Origin: Candidatus Cryptobacteroides choladohippi
GTDB taxonomy: Bacteria > Bacteroidota > Bacteroidia > Bacteroidales > UBA932
Length of the DNA stretch: 64,000 bases
Direction: 5' to 3'
Assembly: GCA_018065985.1 (NCBI GenBank)
Contig: JAGHSF010000059.1
Coordinates: forward strand, 1-64,000
Both the position numbers and the translations under genes were made by a program. Numbering within the stretch: position 1 is the stretch's first letter; every line of letters begins with the position of its first letter. The notes below the pieces were generated by a model. That model had not been told where the DNA came from and did no database searches. It saw nothing but the letters and a program-made list of their open reading frames with translations. Positions 1-15,728 of the stretch are shown one piece after another.

Positions 1-16
1 CGTCTTCATTTCGCTG

Positions 17-24
17 CGAATATA
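17..24 (-). promoter_or_regulatory. Possible -7 element of a gene leaving the window on the left
   Basis: The minus strand reads TATATTCG, one base off the Bacteroidetes TAnnTTTG box. Seven bases later comes ATGAAGACG, whose ATG lies at 9..7 and whose reading frame runs off the left edge. The spacing matches other near-leaderless genes in this window. Only three codons are visible, so the gene itself cannot be called. Confidence 0.3.
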
Positions 25-147
25 GTAATAAGTTTAATATTTATGAAACTTATTGATAAATTATGTAAGAAAGTAGCATTTTTATGCCTATGTCTTGTGC
101 TGGATGAATGGATAGATGGCTGAAGGCAATGAATTTTGATCCACATA

Positions 148-177
148 AAAGGCCTGGAACCGTAATGGAACCAGGCT
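148..177 (-). terminator. Terminator after the TPR gene
   Basis: A GCCTGG/CCAGGC hairpin with a 13-base loop (two further inner base pairs possible) lies just downstream of the minus-strand TPR gene. On the minus strand it is followed by CCTTTTATG. Confidence 0.55.
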
Positions 178-199
178 TCAATGTGTTCGATAATTGTTG

Positions 200-1270
200 T
201 TATTTTTTAACGACCTCTACCGGATCATAGATGTGGTCACTGTACCAGTCAACAAAGGCATTAAACTTGTCTTCATTAGCGTCAAACCAGTCGGAGAACT
301 CATCGTCATTGCCCTTTCTCAACAACCACATGTTGTATGCTTCCCAGTGGCCGGCCTCTAGAACCATCTGCTGATACTTGAAAATCGGGATGAGATATTT
401 CTGGTTCGCCCCGTCAGCAAAACATTTTGTAAGGAACGCCTGACGGTCCTCAACAAGGCTCAACATATCCAGATGCCCCTTCTCCCTGACAGTGCTAAGA
501 TCTTCTAATCTTGATGAGAATAGGAATTCATATAGAATTTCAAAAGGTATGTCCAGTTCACCATCGTCGTTCATGGAAATCTGATTCATCTGTGTCAGAG
601 AGACGTGATAAGTTGAATCATTCTCATACTTCATATTGGCGTTGTATGCATCGTATATCGCCTTGCTCAGTTCCTCGCTTCTTCTTGAATTGGGCTGCAG
701 AAGTTCGTGGATTTCTCCATATATGATTCCCCATACAGGCTCATTTGACATGCAGAGAAGCTGTGAGATACGATAGTAGTTTGACGAGAAATAAGGATCC
801 ACTTCTATTCCTTTAGCATATGACTCTACGGCGGAATTCAATTCATTACGGCTTCTATACACCGTGCCTAGTTCGAGGTACAGTTGCCCAAAATCAGGAT
901 ATTTTGCTATGCCTTCCTGATATTTTGCAATTGCCTTGTCCTGTTTGCCCATCATGTCAAGGCAATTGCCATGGAGAGCATACATGGCTGCATTATCATC
1001 TCCCTTTTCAGCCTTTTCAAGTATTTTCGCAGCTAATTTGAAGTCCTGCTTCACATAATGACAATATGCCAATTCGTATTGGAGAGTACCAGAATCCGGG
1101 TATTTTTTCAACAACTGATCATAGATTTCAATTGCTTTATTAGCGTTGCCATTATCGGAATATTCAATTGCCAATTGAAACTGATCCTCGTCTTCCTTGG
1201 AAAGCTCCTGGGCATACGACACGAAAGTCGTTGAAAGAAGTACAATAAATAATAAAAAGAAACGTTTCAT
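200..1270 (-). CDS. Secreted TPR-repeat protein
   Basis: The 356-residue product starts with a signal peptide (MKRFFLLFIVLLSTTFVSYA-QE), so it is probably periplasmic or exported. Residues of about 28 to 165 form four consecutive tetratricopeptide repeats with the usual spaced Gly, Ala, Tyr and Pro positions; the repeats end in motifs such as YPDSG and YPDFG. The C-terminal 180 residues are acidic and aromatic-rich and match no domain I recognise. TPR arrays bind other proteins, so a scaffold or chaperone role is likely, but no partner is evident. It stands alone between two minus-strand terminators, so it is probably monocistronic. I saw no catalytic motif. Confidence 0.8.
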   Translation of the reverse strand: MKRFFLLFIVLLSTTFVSYAQELSKEDEDQFQLAIEYSDNGNANKAIEIYDQLLKKYPDSGTLQYELAYCHYVKQDFKLAAKILEKAEKGDDNAAMYALHGNCLDMMGKQDKAIAKYQEGIAKYPDFGQLYLELGTVYRSRNELNSAVESYAKGIEVDPYFSSNYYRISQLLCMSNEPVWGIIYGEIHELLQPNSRRSEELSKAIYDAYNANMKYENDSTYHVSLTQMNQISMNDDGELDIPFEILYEFLFSSRLEDLSTVREKGHLDMLSLVEDRQAFLTKCFADGANQKYLIPIFKYQQMVLEAGHWEAYNMWLLRKGNDDEFSDWFDANEDKFNAFVDWYSDHIYDPVEVVKK

Positions 1271-1652
1271 CCTTCTGTGTGTTTTTGTTGATGCAAATTA
1301 CTATTTATTGCGGTGAAGTTAGCAATTAATTCCACAACCTTGATGGGTTCTTAGGAGATTGTCACCATTTATGAGGCTGGCTGGATGGTAGGAGGACTGG
1401 AAACCGTCGCTTGGTATCCGAGTCCTGAATTTCTCCATCAGTTATTCCCATCTTGCGCTATTGTTGCTTACAGCTGTACCAATCTGTCTTTTCGCTTTGC
1501 TTCCTCTTCGAGAGCAGAAGTGACACTTCTGATTAAAGTTGCAGGGGCTTCTCGAGTCATTGTATGTCTTGGACGGGTCGGTTGTAGTCATTTTCAAAAT
1601 AAGGAAGCCCCGGAAATCCGAGGCTTCTGTATAAATGTGTTCCGGCAGGATA
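1271..1652. other. Intergenic region, no gene seen
   Basis: About 380 bases lie between the TPR gene start and the GH2 gene end. The left edge holds a weak promoter-like stretch for the TPR gene (TAATTTG on the minus strand near 1294..1300). The right edge holds the GH2 terminator. The middle has short ORFs in several frames but no recognisable protein, RNA or repeat. Confidence 0.5.
1604..1627 (-). terminator. Terminator after the GH2 gene
   Basis: GAAGCC and GGCTTC arms enclose an inner CGG/CCG stem with a four-base loop. On the minus strand a T-rich run (TTATTTTG) follows. It lies 26 bases past the GH2 stop codon and closes the operon that begins near 11.97 kb. Confidence 0.6.
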
Positions 1653-8125
<6,473 letters not shown>

Positions 8126-8141
8126 GATCTTTTCTTTTGTG

Positions 8142-10367
8142 TTACTTTGTCTTGAGCAGCTTGACGCCGTGGCTCGGAACGAAGAAGCTGGTGGTTCCGG
8201 CGGGAACGTCCTCCTGGATCCACAGGTTGCGCAGAGTCACGTTGTCTCCGGGGTAGAAGTCTGCATATCTGCTGATGTCCACTGTGGCATCCTTTTCACC
8301 GCGGTTGAAAATGCCGAAGGCCATGGTGCCGTCAGCAAGTTCGCGGGCCCAGATCTCGATCCTTCCGTCTACAACGACCGGACGTGCCTGGCGTCCAAGG
8401 ATATCCTGGTTGATTGCGTTCACCTCGTGGTTGCAGAGCAGCTGGCGTGTAAAGTCGTCCATCTGTGCCACGTCGCATCCGATGAGCATGTTCGCGGCGA
8501 GAAGCGCCCAGAGCGAGATGTGGGTGTACTGCTCATCTGCAGTAAGGCGAGAGTCGCGCAGATTGTCGCTCCAGCCGACCTTTCCCACGATCATCATGTC
8601 GGGATCGTTCCAGTGGTTGGGCTGTCCGTAAGGGTAGAGCTCCCGCTGCTCCTTGAAGCCTATGTCCTCGAGAGACTCCCATGTGTCGGTGATGTCGCCG
8701 GTGGTGCGCCATGAGTTGGCATCCACAGCGTATCCCCACTTCCACACGTCCGCCATGCCGTACTGGCAGAGTGAATAGAAGATGTCGCGGGGCTGGTTGC
8801 GAAGGTACTCGCCCATGAGCATGTACGGGCGTACATACGAAGCCACGGTTCCGCGGTCAACCTCTGTGGCGTGCTTGCGTACGTAACCGCACCAGTCGTA
8901 TTTCAGGTAGTCGACGCCCCATTCGTTATATGACTGGGCGTCCTGCAGTTCATGGTCAAGGCTGCCGAGATATCCGCCACAGGTGCGGTCTCCGGGAGAT
9001 GAATAGATTCCGAAGCGCAGTCCGTGTGAGTGCAGCCTGTCGCCGAGTCCCTTCATCGAGGGGAATTTCCCGTTCACTGCTATGGTGCCGTCTGCGTTGC
9101 GTTCCGGTGCTTCCCATGCGTCATCCACGTTTATGTAGTTGTAGCCATAGTCTGCAAGGCCCTTGTCGATGATGGCCTGGGCAGACGAGATGACTTTCTC
9201 CTGAGACACTGAAAGGCCCCAGCAGTTCCATGAGTTCCAGCCCATGGGAGGAGTAAGCGCAATCTGGTCGCCGACACGGATGGTGAGTTCGGTGTCGGCT
9301 GCGCCCTCTGCGTTCTGGGCGTGCAGATGGAACCTGTACTCTCCGCTGCGTGAAAGCTTGCCGCCGATGCAGCAGTTTTCGCTGTCGATGGTCAGGCCGT
9401 CAGGAAGGTCGGCGGATGTTATGGTCATCGGGCGCTTGCCTGATACAGGTATTCTGTAGATTACGGGCGAATCGGGGCGCACGCCGAAGAGCATCGCACC
9501 GTTGAAACGGGGAGCGAGAGGTTCGTCGGGTGTGAGAATGTATTTCGGGGTGATGCTGTAGCTGCGCGATGTTCCTGAATTGACATCGGTGTAGTTCATG
9601 TCAACACGGCAGTATCCCCTCTCGGGAAGAGGGAATGTGAATACCTTCTTCTGCTTCCAGCCTATTGTCAGCGTCGTCTCGAGCCTGTCGAAGATCTCAC
9701 CTGTTTCAGGATTGTGTACCATCAGTTTGAAACAGCCTTTCTGCTTTTCCTTTATAGGGTTGGTGATAGAGACCTTTATGCATGACTGCCCGTTCTCCAC
9801 CGCCTCCTTGAGGGAATACTCCATGGCGTCACACTTGCTGGGAATCTGCATTGTGACAGGACCATGATACATGCCGCCGTCACCGTCTTCGTTCCATACG
9901 CGTATTGCCAGGACGTTGTCTCCGTTAAGGTTGACGAATCCCTCTTTGAGGTCAGCAACATACCATCTGTCTTCCTTCCATGCAGTGGCAAATCCCGTCT
10001 CGCTGTCAGGCATTCCGCCGGTCTTGCCTATCTTCCTGCCGTTGATGTACACCTCGTCGGCATCGTCGATGCGGCCACAGTAGATTTTCAGGGCACTTTT
10101 GTAATCTGATGTTTTCAGCAGTTCTGAAATGTTGAAGTGTATGCGATACCATCCGTATTCGGCAAGATATCCCGGGAAACCCTGGTCGTCCCAGCGCATC
10201 ACGGTCTGCATATCCTGCCAAGAGGAGTCATCGAAGTCGGCATTCTTCCATTCCGGATTGTCTCCGAAGTGGAATTTGGCTGTCTCAAAGGACAGTTCCT
10301 GTGCCGTAGAGGAAAGTGAAATTACAAACAGCGCGGCAATGGCGCTCAACAGTGCTTTTTTTCTCAT
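8142..10367 (-). CDS. GH27 alpha-galactosidase
   Basis: A 741-residue exported enzyme (signal peptide MRKKALLSAIAALFVISLSSTAQ). Residues of about 23-175 form a beta-sandwich like the GH2 sugar-binding fold. A putative Ig-like module lies near 280-370. The GH27 barrel starts at PPMGWNSWNCWG. The nucleophile Asp is in YLKYDWCGY and the acid/base Asp in RTTGDITDTW. A small beta-domain closes the protein. It should release terminal alpha-galactose from oligosaccharides or galactomannan-type chains outside the cytoplasm. It lies 8 bases after the lipoprotein gene and 16 bases before dnaE, in one operon. Confidence 0.9.
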   Translation of the reverse strand: MRKKALLSAIAALFVISLSSTAQELSFETAKFHFGDNPEWKNADFDDSSWQDMQTVMRWDDQGFPGYLAEYGWYRIHFNISELLKTSDYKSALKIYCGRIDDADEVYINGRKIGKTGGMPDSETGFATAWKEDRWYVADLKEGFVNLNGDNVLAIRVWNEDGDGGMYHGPVTMQIPSKCDAMEYSLKEAVENGQSCIKVSITNPIKEKQKGCFKLMVHNPETGEIFDRLETTLTIGWKQKKVFTFPLPERGYCRVDMNYTDVNSGTSRSYSITPKYILTPDEPLAPRFNGAMLFGVRPDSPVIYRIPVSGKRPMTITSADLPDGLTIDSENCCIGGKLSRSGEYRFHLHAQNAEGAADTELTIRVGDQIALTPPMGWNSWNCWGLSVSQEKVISSAQAIIDKGLADYGYNYINVDDAWEAPERNADGTIAVNGKFPSMKGLGDRLHSHGLRFGIYSSPGDRTCGGYLGSLDHELQDAQSYNEWGVDYLKYDWCGYVRKHATEVDRGTVASYVRPYMLMGEYLRNQPRDIFYSLCQYGMADVWKWGYAVDANSWRTTGDITDTWESLEDIGFKEQRELYPYGQPNHWNDPDMMIVGKVGWSDNLRDSRLTADEQYTHISLWALLAANMLIGCDVAQMDDFTRQLLCNHEVNAINQDILGRQARPVVVDGRIEIWARELADGTMAFGIFNRGEKDATVDISRYADFYPGDNVTLRNLWIQEDVPAGTTSFFVPSHGVKLLKTK

Positions 10368-10375
10368 TGGTTATT

Positions 10376-11758
10376 CTAGTTGGTTTCCATAAGCACGGCG
10401 CGAACGGAAGATTCGCAATCGCGATGATGAGAGGTAAATTGTTTAACTCCATTCATCAGGATCAGGTGCCATGAATAATCGTTACTTTCAGAGGGATAAG
10501 GAGTCGAACTCCAGCAATAACAATAACCATTTTCGCCATCATTGATTAATCTCCCGTCATAATAGCCTGCGGCAGGCATGTAAATAATGTTGTCTTTGTA
10601 TTTATCCCTGCCCTTGAAGGACTTGCACTTGACTCCGTTGACTGTCGTCCAGTCCGTGTCGGTCTTCTCGCCGGTGTGGAGCAGTTCGAGTTCCTCTTTC
10701 GTGGGCATGCGCCAGTTGCTGCCCCAGACTGCTTTGGCAGTGTCGTCATTGCCGCTCAGAGGCTCCGTGCCGTGTTTGTATGTTTTATGCGGATCCCTGT
10801 CTATGGAGCCGCCCCAGCAGTAGTGGCCGCCATAGCTCTCCGGCTTTCCGTCGGTCACGCCCACGTTGTATTCAGCCCACTTCGGGCCATTTTCCCACAG
10901 CTGAACCCATGGAACATCGACTTCCTTGCCCTCGATTGTCGCCTTGGCGGTGCCTCTTGTCGGCGCCGGGGAGTTGTCTTCAAAGACGATGGTATATATC
11001 TTGTTGCGCTCGATGGTGATTTTCTTATCCGGTATCGTGGACATGATCTTGGTGTAGCCATTGCCATCCGGGTCGAGCTGTATCTTGATATCCTCATATT
11101 CCCTGGGAACGACAGCAATGTAGAAAGCCACGCCTTCGGCAGTGGTTTTTACCGCTTCGCTGTATGTTACGGTAGTCGGCTCTGTGTATTCTCCCGCTAT
11201 GTCTTCAAAACTGGCTCCACCATTGCGGATTATGCAATAACCGTTCATCTGGCGCGGCCAGCTATCGATCGAGATGCGCTTTACAGCCGGAATGCGGTCG
11301 CTCTTCACAACAATTTTCAGCACGCCGCAGAGGTTCTTGAACTGAAGCTCGTTGGTGTTGCTGTGGGCATACATGGGCATATTGAACTTGTCAGCCGACC
11401 ATGTTTCATTGATGTTGGCGGGAATAAGGAACTCCGGATCACTGAGATAATACTTATCACCATCCCAGTATGCTGAGAAGAAGGCGTAGTGATTGATTTC
11501 CCTGGGAGACGGTTCGGCCTTGGGCTTGAAAGTGGTTGTTGTTCCCGAGCTCTGGGCGATGTATGTCTTTCCTTCAATATTTATCTCATCACCTTCTTCC
11601 CAACTCGGCGTCATCCCTTCAAGAGTGGCCTTTGTCACCATCTCCATCGTTGCGGTGAATTCGGCATTCTTATCCGTGTTCTGCTTCCTGTCAAACTCTT
11701 TCTGGCAGCTGCAAAGCATTGTTGCCGCAGCCAGTGCCATTGTCAAGTATCTCTTCAT
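10376..11758 (-). CDS. Fimbrillin-like lipoprotein with FISUMP/DUF1566-type C-terminus
   Basis: The ORF track starts at 11872, but the first 38 residues there overlap another small ORF. The ATG at 11758 gives MKRYLTMALAAATMLCSCQ, a lipoprotein signal with the lipidated Cys in MLCSC. This start also has AAGGAG about 10 bases upstream. The 460-residue protein then shows the fimbrillin-family pattern KATLEGMTPSWEEGDEI. The C-terminal half has the FISUMP/DUF1566 pattern: WGSNWRMPTKEELELL, YCWSSTPYP and SSVRAVL. Such proteins are surface lipoproteins that may bind glycans or take part in fimbria-like structures; this role is inferred. It leads the operon with GH27, dnaE and GH2. Confidence 0.75.
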   Translation of the reverse strand: MKRYLTMALAAATMLCSCQKEFDRKQNTDKNAEFTATMEMVTKATLEGMTPSWEEGDEINIEGKTYIAQSSGTTTTFKPKAEPSPREINHYAFFSAYWDGDKYYLSDPEFLIPANINETWSADKFNMPMYAHSNTNELQFKNLCGVLKIVVKSDRIPAVKRISIDSWPRQMNGYCIIRNGGASFEDIAGEYTEPTTVTYSEAVKTTAEGVAFYIAVVPREYEDIKIQLDPDGNGYTKIMSTIPDKKITIERNKIYTIVFEDNSPAPTRGTAKATIEGKEVDVPWVQLWENGPKWAEYNVGVTDGKPESYGGHYCWGGSIDRDPHKTYKHGTEPLSGNDDTAKAVWGSNWRMPTKEELELLHTGEKTDTDWTTVNGVKCKSFKGRDKYKDNIIYMPAAGYYDGRLINDGENGYCYCWSSTPYPSESNDYSWHLILMNGVKQFTSHHRDCESSVRAVLMETN

Positions 11759-11771
11759 ATTCCTGACTCCT

Positions 11772-11918
11772 TTAAATATTGAACCATCCGGAGGTGTCGC
11801 CCTCCTGGTATGTCTCGTTCTGATTTCCATCCATCTGACTCTGGCAGATGACTGCCTGTACATCAATCTCAATCGCTTTTAAGCCGGGAGATACATACTT
11901 TCTTTTTTCGACCTTCAT
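11772..11918 (-). CDS. Small 48-residue protein in the fimbrillin leader
   Basis: This ORF is too short for the track. It begins MKVEKRKYVSPGLKAIEIDV and ends in GDTSGWFNI. This is the style of the small Bacteroidetes peptides that begin with a basic KKYVSP-type head, followed by an aliphatic stretch and a polar Gly/Asp-rich tail. It starts about 45 bases after a TACCTTTG promoter box and ends 13 bases before the fimbrillin-like lipoprotein start, so both should share one mRNA. A single Cys lies at about residue 25. Function is unknown; it could be a secreted or processed peptide, or a translational leader. Confidence 0.6.
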   Translation of the reverse strand: MKVEKRKYVSPGLKAIEIDVQAVICQSQMDGNQNETYQEGDTSGWFNI

Positions 11919-11936
11919 GATTTTCTGTTTTAGCAA

Positions 11937-11971
11937 GGCTGAAGTTTCACTTCAAGCCAAATACAAAGGTA
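11937..11971 (-). promoter_or_regulatory. Promoter and leader hairpin of the fimbrillin-GH27-dnaE-GH2 operon
   Basis: The minus strand carries TACCTTTG at 11964..11971, matching TAnnTTTG. The early transcript can form a hairpin from GGCTTGAAGT and ACTTCAGCC at 11937..11958. No good -33 TTG is visible. The leader carries the 48-residue ORF. Confidence 0.5.
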
Positions 11972-12054
11972 CTGATTTTTTGTCATATTTTCCTTTGTCT
12001 CATGCTGTTCCGGAGCATGTTCATGCTGTCAGACGTTTACGCCGTATATCAAAA

Positions 12055-12086
12055 ATTCAGGGCGGCCTTTCCGGGCCGCCCTGAAT
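12055..12086 (-). terminator. Strong terminator after secDF
   Basis: A perfect 13-base-pair inverted repeat (ATTCAGGGCGGCC and its complement) has a six-base loop. On the minus strand it runs into ATTTTTG. It lies 19 bases beyond the secDF stop. Confidence 0.85.
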
Positions 12087-12105
12087 TTATATGCATGACT
12101 GAAAA

Positions 12106-15100
12106 TCAGTTCTTTGCAGCCTTCTTCCTTGCAGCCACAGTTGAATCGTACATGATAGGGGTACCGATCATGATTGATGCATAAGTACCGATGATGATAC
12201 CTACACAGAGTGCAACTGAGAGACCTCTGATTGACTCACCACCCCAGATTGCGATAGCGATCATAGGAAGGAGGGTTGATACTGAGGTGTTGACTGTACG
12301 GGTAAGAGTCTGGTTGAGGGACTTGTTGACCTGAGTCTTGAAGTCGTCGTTCGGGTGCAGGCCGATGTTCTCACGGATACGGTCGAAGATAACCACGTTA
12401 TCGTTGATTGCGTAACCGATGATGGTAAGGATGGCCGCGATGAACGTCTGGTCGACGTCAAGGTTGAAGGGCAGGATACCGCTGAACAGTGAGAAGAAGC
12501 CGATGACGATGAGTGCAGTGTGTGCAAGTGATACAACACCGCCGAGACCCCAGTTCCATCCCTTGAATCGCCATGCGATGTAGGCGAAGATGATGAGGAG
12601 GGCGAGAATCACTGAGATGACAGCTGAACGCTTGATGTCGTTGGCGATGGATGCACCTACCTTGTCTGAAGAAATGATACCGTTGGGGTTGTCGAGAGTT
12701 GATGTGAAATCAGCAAGTGTGATATCCTCAGCGAAGAAGCCCTTGAGACCATCGAAGAGCATGCTCTCGATCTCTGCGTCAACGCTTGAAGCCTCGTCCT
12801 GGTATTTGTAGGAGGTTGTAATCTTCATCTGAGACTCTCCACCGAACTGCTTGACCTCGACTGAAGACTCGGGATCTGCTGCGTTGAATACCTTCTCGGC
12901 TGCTGCACGTACCTCCTCAGCAGTTACAGGCTTGTCGAAGCGTACAACATAGGTACGGCCACCGGTGAAGTCTACACCGTAGGTGAAGCCCTTGAAGCTG
13001 ATTGAAAGGATTGCGATAAGGATGAGGGCGCCGGAAACGATGTAAGAGATCTTGCGACCGCCAACAAAGTCGATATGGGTGTTCTTGAGGAAGTTCCTCG
13101 TGAAGTTGTTCTCGAATGTGATGTTCTTGCCCCTTGAGATGCGGCCTTCGAAGATGAGGCGTGTGATGAAGATAGAGGTAAGTACAGAGGTGATGATACC
13201 GATGATCAGGGTTGTTGCGAATCCCTTGATAGGGCCTGAACCGAAGAGGAACAGAACGATACCGGTAAGGAGTGTTGTAACCTGACCGTCGATGATTGCA
13301 GAGTATGCGTTGCTGTAACCGTCAGCCACAGCCTTGCTGATGCCCTTGCCTGCCTTGAGCTCTTCCTTGACACGCTCGTAGATGATCACGTTGGCATCCA
13401 CGGCCATACCGAGGGTGAGGACGAGACCTGCGATACCGGGAAGTGTGAGCACTGCACCGAAGCTTGCGAGGGTACCGAAGAGGAGAACGACGTTGGTGAT
13501 AAGTGCAACGTCAGCTGCGAGACCTGCGCCCTGGTAGAAGAATACCATGTAGGCGAGCACGAGGAGGAACGCGATGAGGAAGGAGATGAGACCAGCGCGG
13601 ATTGACTCTGCACCGAGTGAAGGACCTACAACCTGCTCCTGAACGATTGTTGCAGGTGCGGGGAGCTTACCTGACTTGAGGACGTTGGTAAGGTCGGTAG
13701 CCTCTTCGATGTCGAAGTGTCCTGAAATCTCTGAAGAACCTCCGGTGATCTCTGAGTTCACGGTAGGATATGAATATACTGTTCCGTCGAGAACGATTGC
13801 AATCTGCTTGCCGATGTTCTCCTTGGTGAGGCGTGCCCATATATTGGCGCCCTCTGCGTTCATTGTCATTGAAACGGTAGGCTCACCGTTGCGGCGGTTG
13901 TCATAGGATACGCGCGCGTCGGTAACAACGCCACCGTCGAGGGGTGCCTTTCCGTCACGGCTTGAAGCCTTGATGGCGACGAGCTCATAGATGTTGGCAC
14001 CTTCGAAGTACTCGCTGGGCTTCACGCTCCACATGGGGCGGAACTCTGCGGGGAAGATGTTGGCAACGTGAGGGTCGCGGAGCATCTTGCCCACTGCTGC
14101 GGTATCGGCTGCAGTGGCATATCCGATGCATGCATTGCCGCGTGCCTGTGAGGGCTGGAGAAGTGCGAAGAGAGGGTTGGCCTTCTTTGCTGCCTCGTAG
14201 TCAGCCTCCTCGGAGTTGGCTGCGATTTCCTCGGCAACGATGTCTGAACCTTCCTTTGCGGGTGCTGCCTCTGCCTCCTCTGCAACAATTTCGTCGTCAC
14301 CCAACTGGGCGAGGATGCTGTTGGCCTCGATGAGGTAGGGCTGGATCTCCTGTGCGTCGAAGGTGGGCCAGAACTCGAGGGATGCTGTTCCCTGGAGCAG
14401 CTTGCGGACACGCTCAGGCTCCTTTACACCGGGAAGCTCGACGAGGATGCGTCCGGTATTGCCGATCTTCTGGATGCTGGGCTGGGTTACACCGAAACGG
14501 TCGATACGGTTACGCAGGACGTTGAATGAGTTTGCGATGGCTGCATCTGCGTCCTCACGGATGACCTTGATGACATCATCGTCAGAAGACTCGGGACGGA
14601 TGCGGTCGCGCATTTCATAGGTTCCGAAAATCTGAGAGAGTCTCTGGCCGCCTCCGACTTCCTTCCATGCCTCTGAGAAGAGGGTGATGAAGTCTGACTG
14701 AGAGTTGACCATGCGGGTCTTTGCAAGTTCGACTGCCTTGAGGAATTCAGGGGTTGAGTTGCCGCCTGCGAGAGCCTTCACGAGGTCCTCGAGCTGCACC
14801 TGCAGCATGACGTTCATACCACCCTTGAGGTCGAGGCCGAGGTTGATCTCCTTGGCGAGGACTTCCTTGAAAGTGTGACCTAAATAAACCTTCTCTGCTG
14901 AGATTGAATCTGTGTACCTGAGAGTCTCATTCTTTCTGAGAGAATCCAGGAAGTAGGCCTTGTCAGCGTCTGCCACCTTTGCGAATGCAGGAGTGTTCTG
15001 AGCAGCCTCCACTGCAGCCTCTGCCCTCTTTGCGGCCTTCTTGTTCTGAATGCCGGTTACGAGAGTGAAGGAGAGCTGCCAAAGGCAGGCCAGAATAAGG

Positions 15101-15138
15101 CAGATTGCCACAAGTCTGATAGCACCTTTACTTTGCAT
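12106..15138 (-). CDS. secDF: Fused protein translocase subunit SecDF
   Basis: A 1010-residue membrane protein combining SecD and SecF, as is usual in Bacteroidetes. It uses the proton gradient to help pull secreted proteins through SecYEG. An N-terminal membrane segment is followed by NLGLDLKGGMNVMLQV, a SecD hallmark, and a large periplasmic domain. The SecD membrane bundle contains LTLGMAVDANVIIYERVKEE. The SecF half begins around residue 660 with the GVDFTGGRTYVVRF signature and ends with the IGYAINDNVVIFDRIREN motif. A long Glu/Ala-rich insert lies in the SecD periplasmic part (about residues 280-315). The gene has its own TAACTTTG promoter and a strong terminator. Confidence 0.97.
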   Translation of the reverse strand: MQSKGAIRLVAICLILACLWQLSFTLVTGIQNKKAAKRAEAAVEAAQNTPAFAKVADADKAYFLDSLRKNETLRYTDSISAEKVYLGHTFKEVLAKEINLGLDLKGGMNVMLQVQLEDLVKALAGGNSTPEFLKAVELAKTRMVNSQSDFITLFSEAWKEVGGGQRLSQIFGTYEMRDRIRPESSDDDVIKVIREDADAAIANSFNVLRNRIDRFGVTQPSIQKIGNTGRILVELPGVKEPERVRKLLQGTASLEFWPTFDAQEIQPYLIEANSILAQLGDDEIVAEEAEAAPAKEGSDIVAEEIAANSEEADYEAAKKANPLFALLQPSQARGNACIGYATAADTAAVGKMLRDPHVANIFPAEFRPMWSVKPSEYFEGANIYELVAIKASSRDGKAPLDGGVVTDARVSYDNRRNGEPTVSMTMNAEGANIWARLTKENIGKQIAIVLDGTVYSYPTVNSEITGGSSEISGHFDIEEATDLTNVLKSGKLPAPATIVQEQVVGPSLGAESIRAGLISFLIAFLLVLAYMVFFYQGAGLAADVALITNVVLLFGTLASFGAVLTLPGIAGLVLTLGMAVDANVIIYERVKEELKAGKGISKAVADGYSNAYSAIIDGQVTTLLTGIVLFLFGSGPIKGFATTLIIGIITSVLTSIFITRLIFEGRISRGKNITFENNFTRNFLKNTHIDFVGGRKISYIVSGALILIAILSISFKGFTYGVDFTGGRTYVVRFDKPVTAEEVRAAAEKVFNAADPESSVEVKQFGGESQMKITTSYKYQDEASSVDAEIESMLFDGLKGFFAEDITLADFTSTLDNPNGIISSDKVGASIANDIKRSAVISVILALLIIFAYIAWRFKGWNWGLGGVVSLAHTALIVIGFFSLFSGILPFNLDVDQTFIAAILTIIGYAINDNVVIFDRIRENIGLHPNDDFKTQVNKSLNQTLTRTVNTSVSTLLPMIAIAIWGGESIRGLSVALCVGIIIGTYASIMIGTPIMYDSTVAARKKAAKN

Positions 15139-15176
15139 AATTATGGATATTAAAATTTTATAACCAAAATAGTGCG

Positions 15177-15234
15177 CAAAGTTAGCATTTTTATCAAAAT
15201 AAAGAAACTTTACGGCAGGAATTTACTATATTTG
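15177..15234. promoter_or_regulatory. Divergent promoters of secDF and nfeD-floA
   Basis: On the minus strand TAACTTTG (15177..15184) serves secDF. On the plus strand TATATTTG (15227..15234) serves the NfeD gene. The GTG that the ORF track uses as the NfeD start is the last base of this -7 box plus the next two bases, so it cannot be translated from this promoter. Confidence 0.65.
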
Positions 15235-15257
15235 TGTGGAATAGAAATGCTGAAATC

Positions 15258-15725
15258 ATGTGGTGGATCATTGCAGCCCTGCTTCTGACGGGCATTGTGC
15301 TGATGTTTGTGGAAATGCTTCTCATCCCCGGAGTTGGCATTGCCGGAATCCTTTCATTCGCATCTTTCGGTGCGGCATGCTGGTATGCCTTCACGGTCAT
15401 CGGGCGCACCTCCGGCATAATCACAACCATCATCGCCTCGGTCATTCTTGTAATCCTGACAATCATCATCCTTCGCGGCAAGACCTGGAAGCGCTTCGAA
15501 CTCAAGACTGAGGTCGATTCCAGGGTGAACGCCGAAAACGAGAGGGTGAAGGTGGGCGACACCGGCATAGCCCAGACGCGCCTGGCCCCGATGGGGACCG
15601 GCAAGTTCGGCGACGTGTACTGTGAGGTGAAGAGCGCCACCAATGCCATGATCGATGCCGGGACTCCCGTAGAAGTCGTCGAGACGGCAGACAACAAAGT
15701 GATAGTCAAACCAATAGGACAATAA
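15258..15725 (+). CDS. NfeD-family membrane protein
   Basis: A 155-residue membrane protein if translated from the ATG at 15258, giving MWWIIAALLLTGIVLMFVEM. The upstream GTG at 15234 overlaps the promoter. Two to three hydrophobic segments (about residues 3-75) precede a soluble C-terminal OB-fold-like domain with GDTGIAQTRLAPMGTGKFGD and ending in VIVKPIGQ, both characteristic of NfeD. NfeD proteins work with flotillin/SPFH proteins in membrane microdomains. The FloA gene follows after only three bases, which fits this partnership. This is the short NfeD type without the ClpP-like protease domain. Confidence 0.88.
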   Translation: MWWIIAALLLTGIVLMFVEMLLIPGVGIAGILSFASFGAACWYAFTVIGRTSGIITTIIASVILVILTIIILRGKTWKRFELKTEVDSRVNAENERVKVGDTGIAQTRLAPMGTGKFGDVYCEVKSATNAMIDAGTPVEVVETADNKVIVKPIGQ

Positions 15726-15728
15726 CAT

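Noticed and set aside
15234-15257. GTG start of the NfeD gene in the ORF track
   Set aside because: It overlaps the TATATTTG promoter box; the ATG at 15258 is downstream of the likely transcription start.
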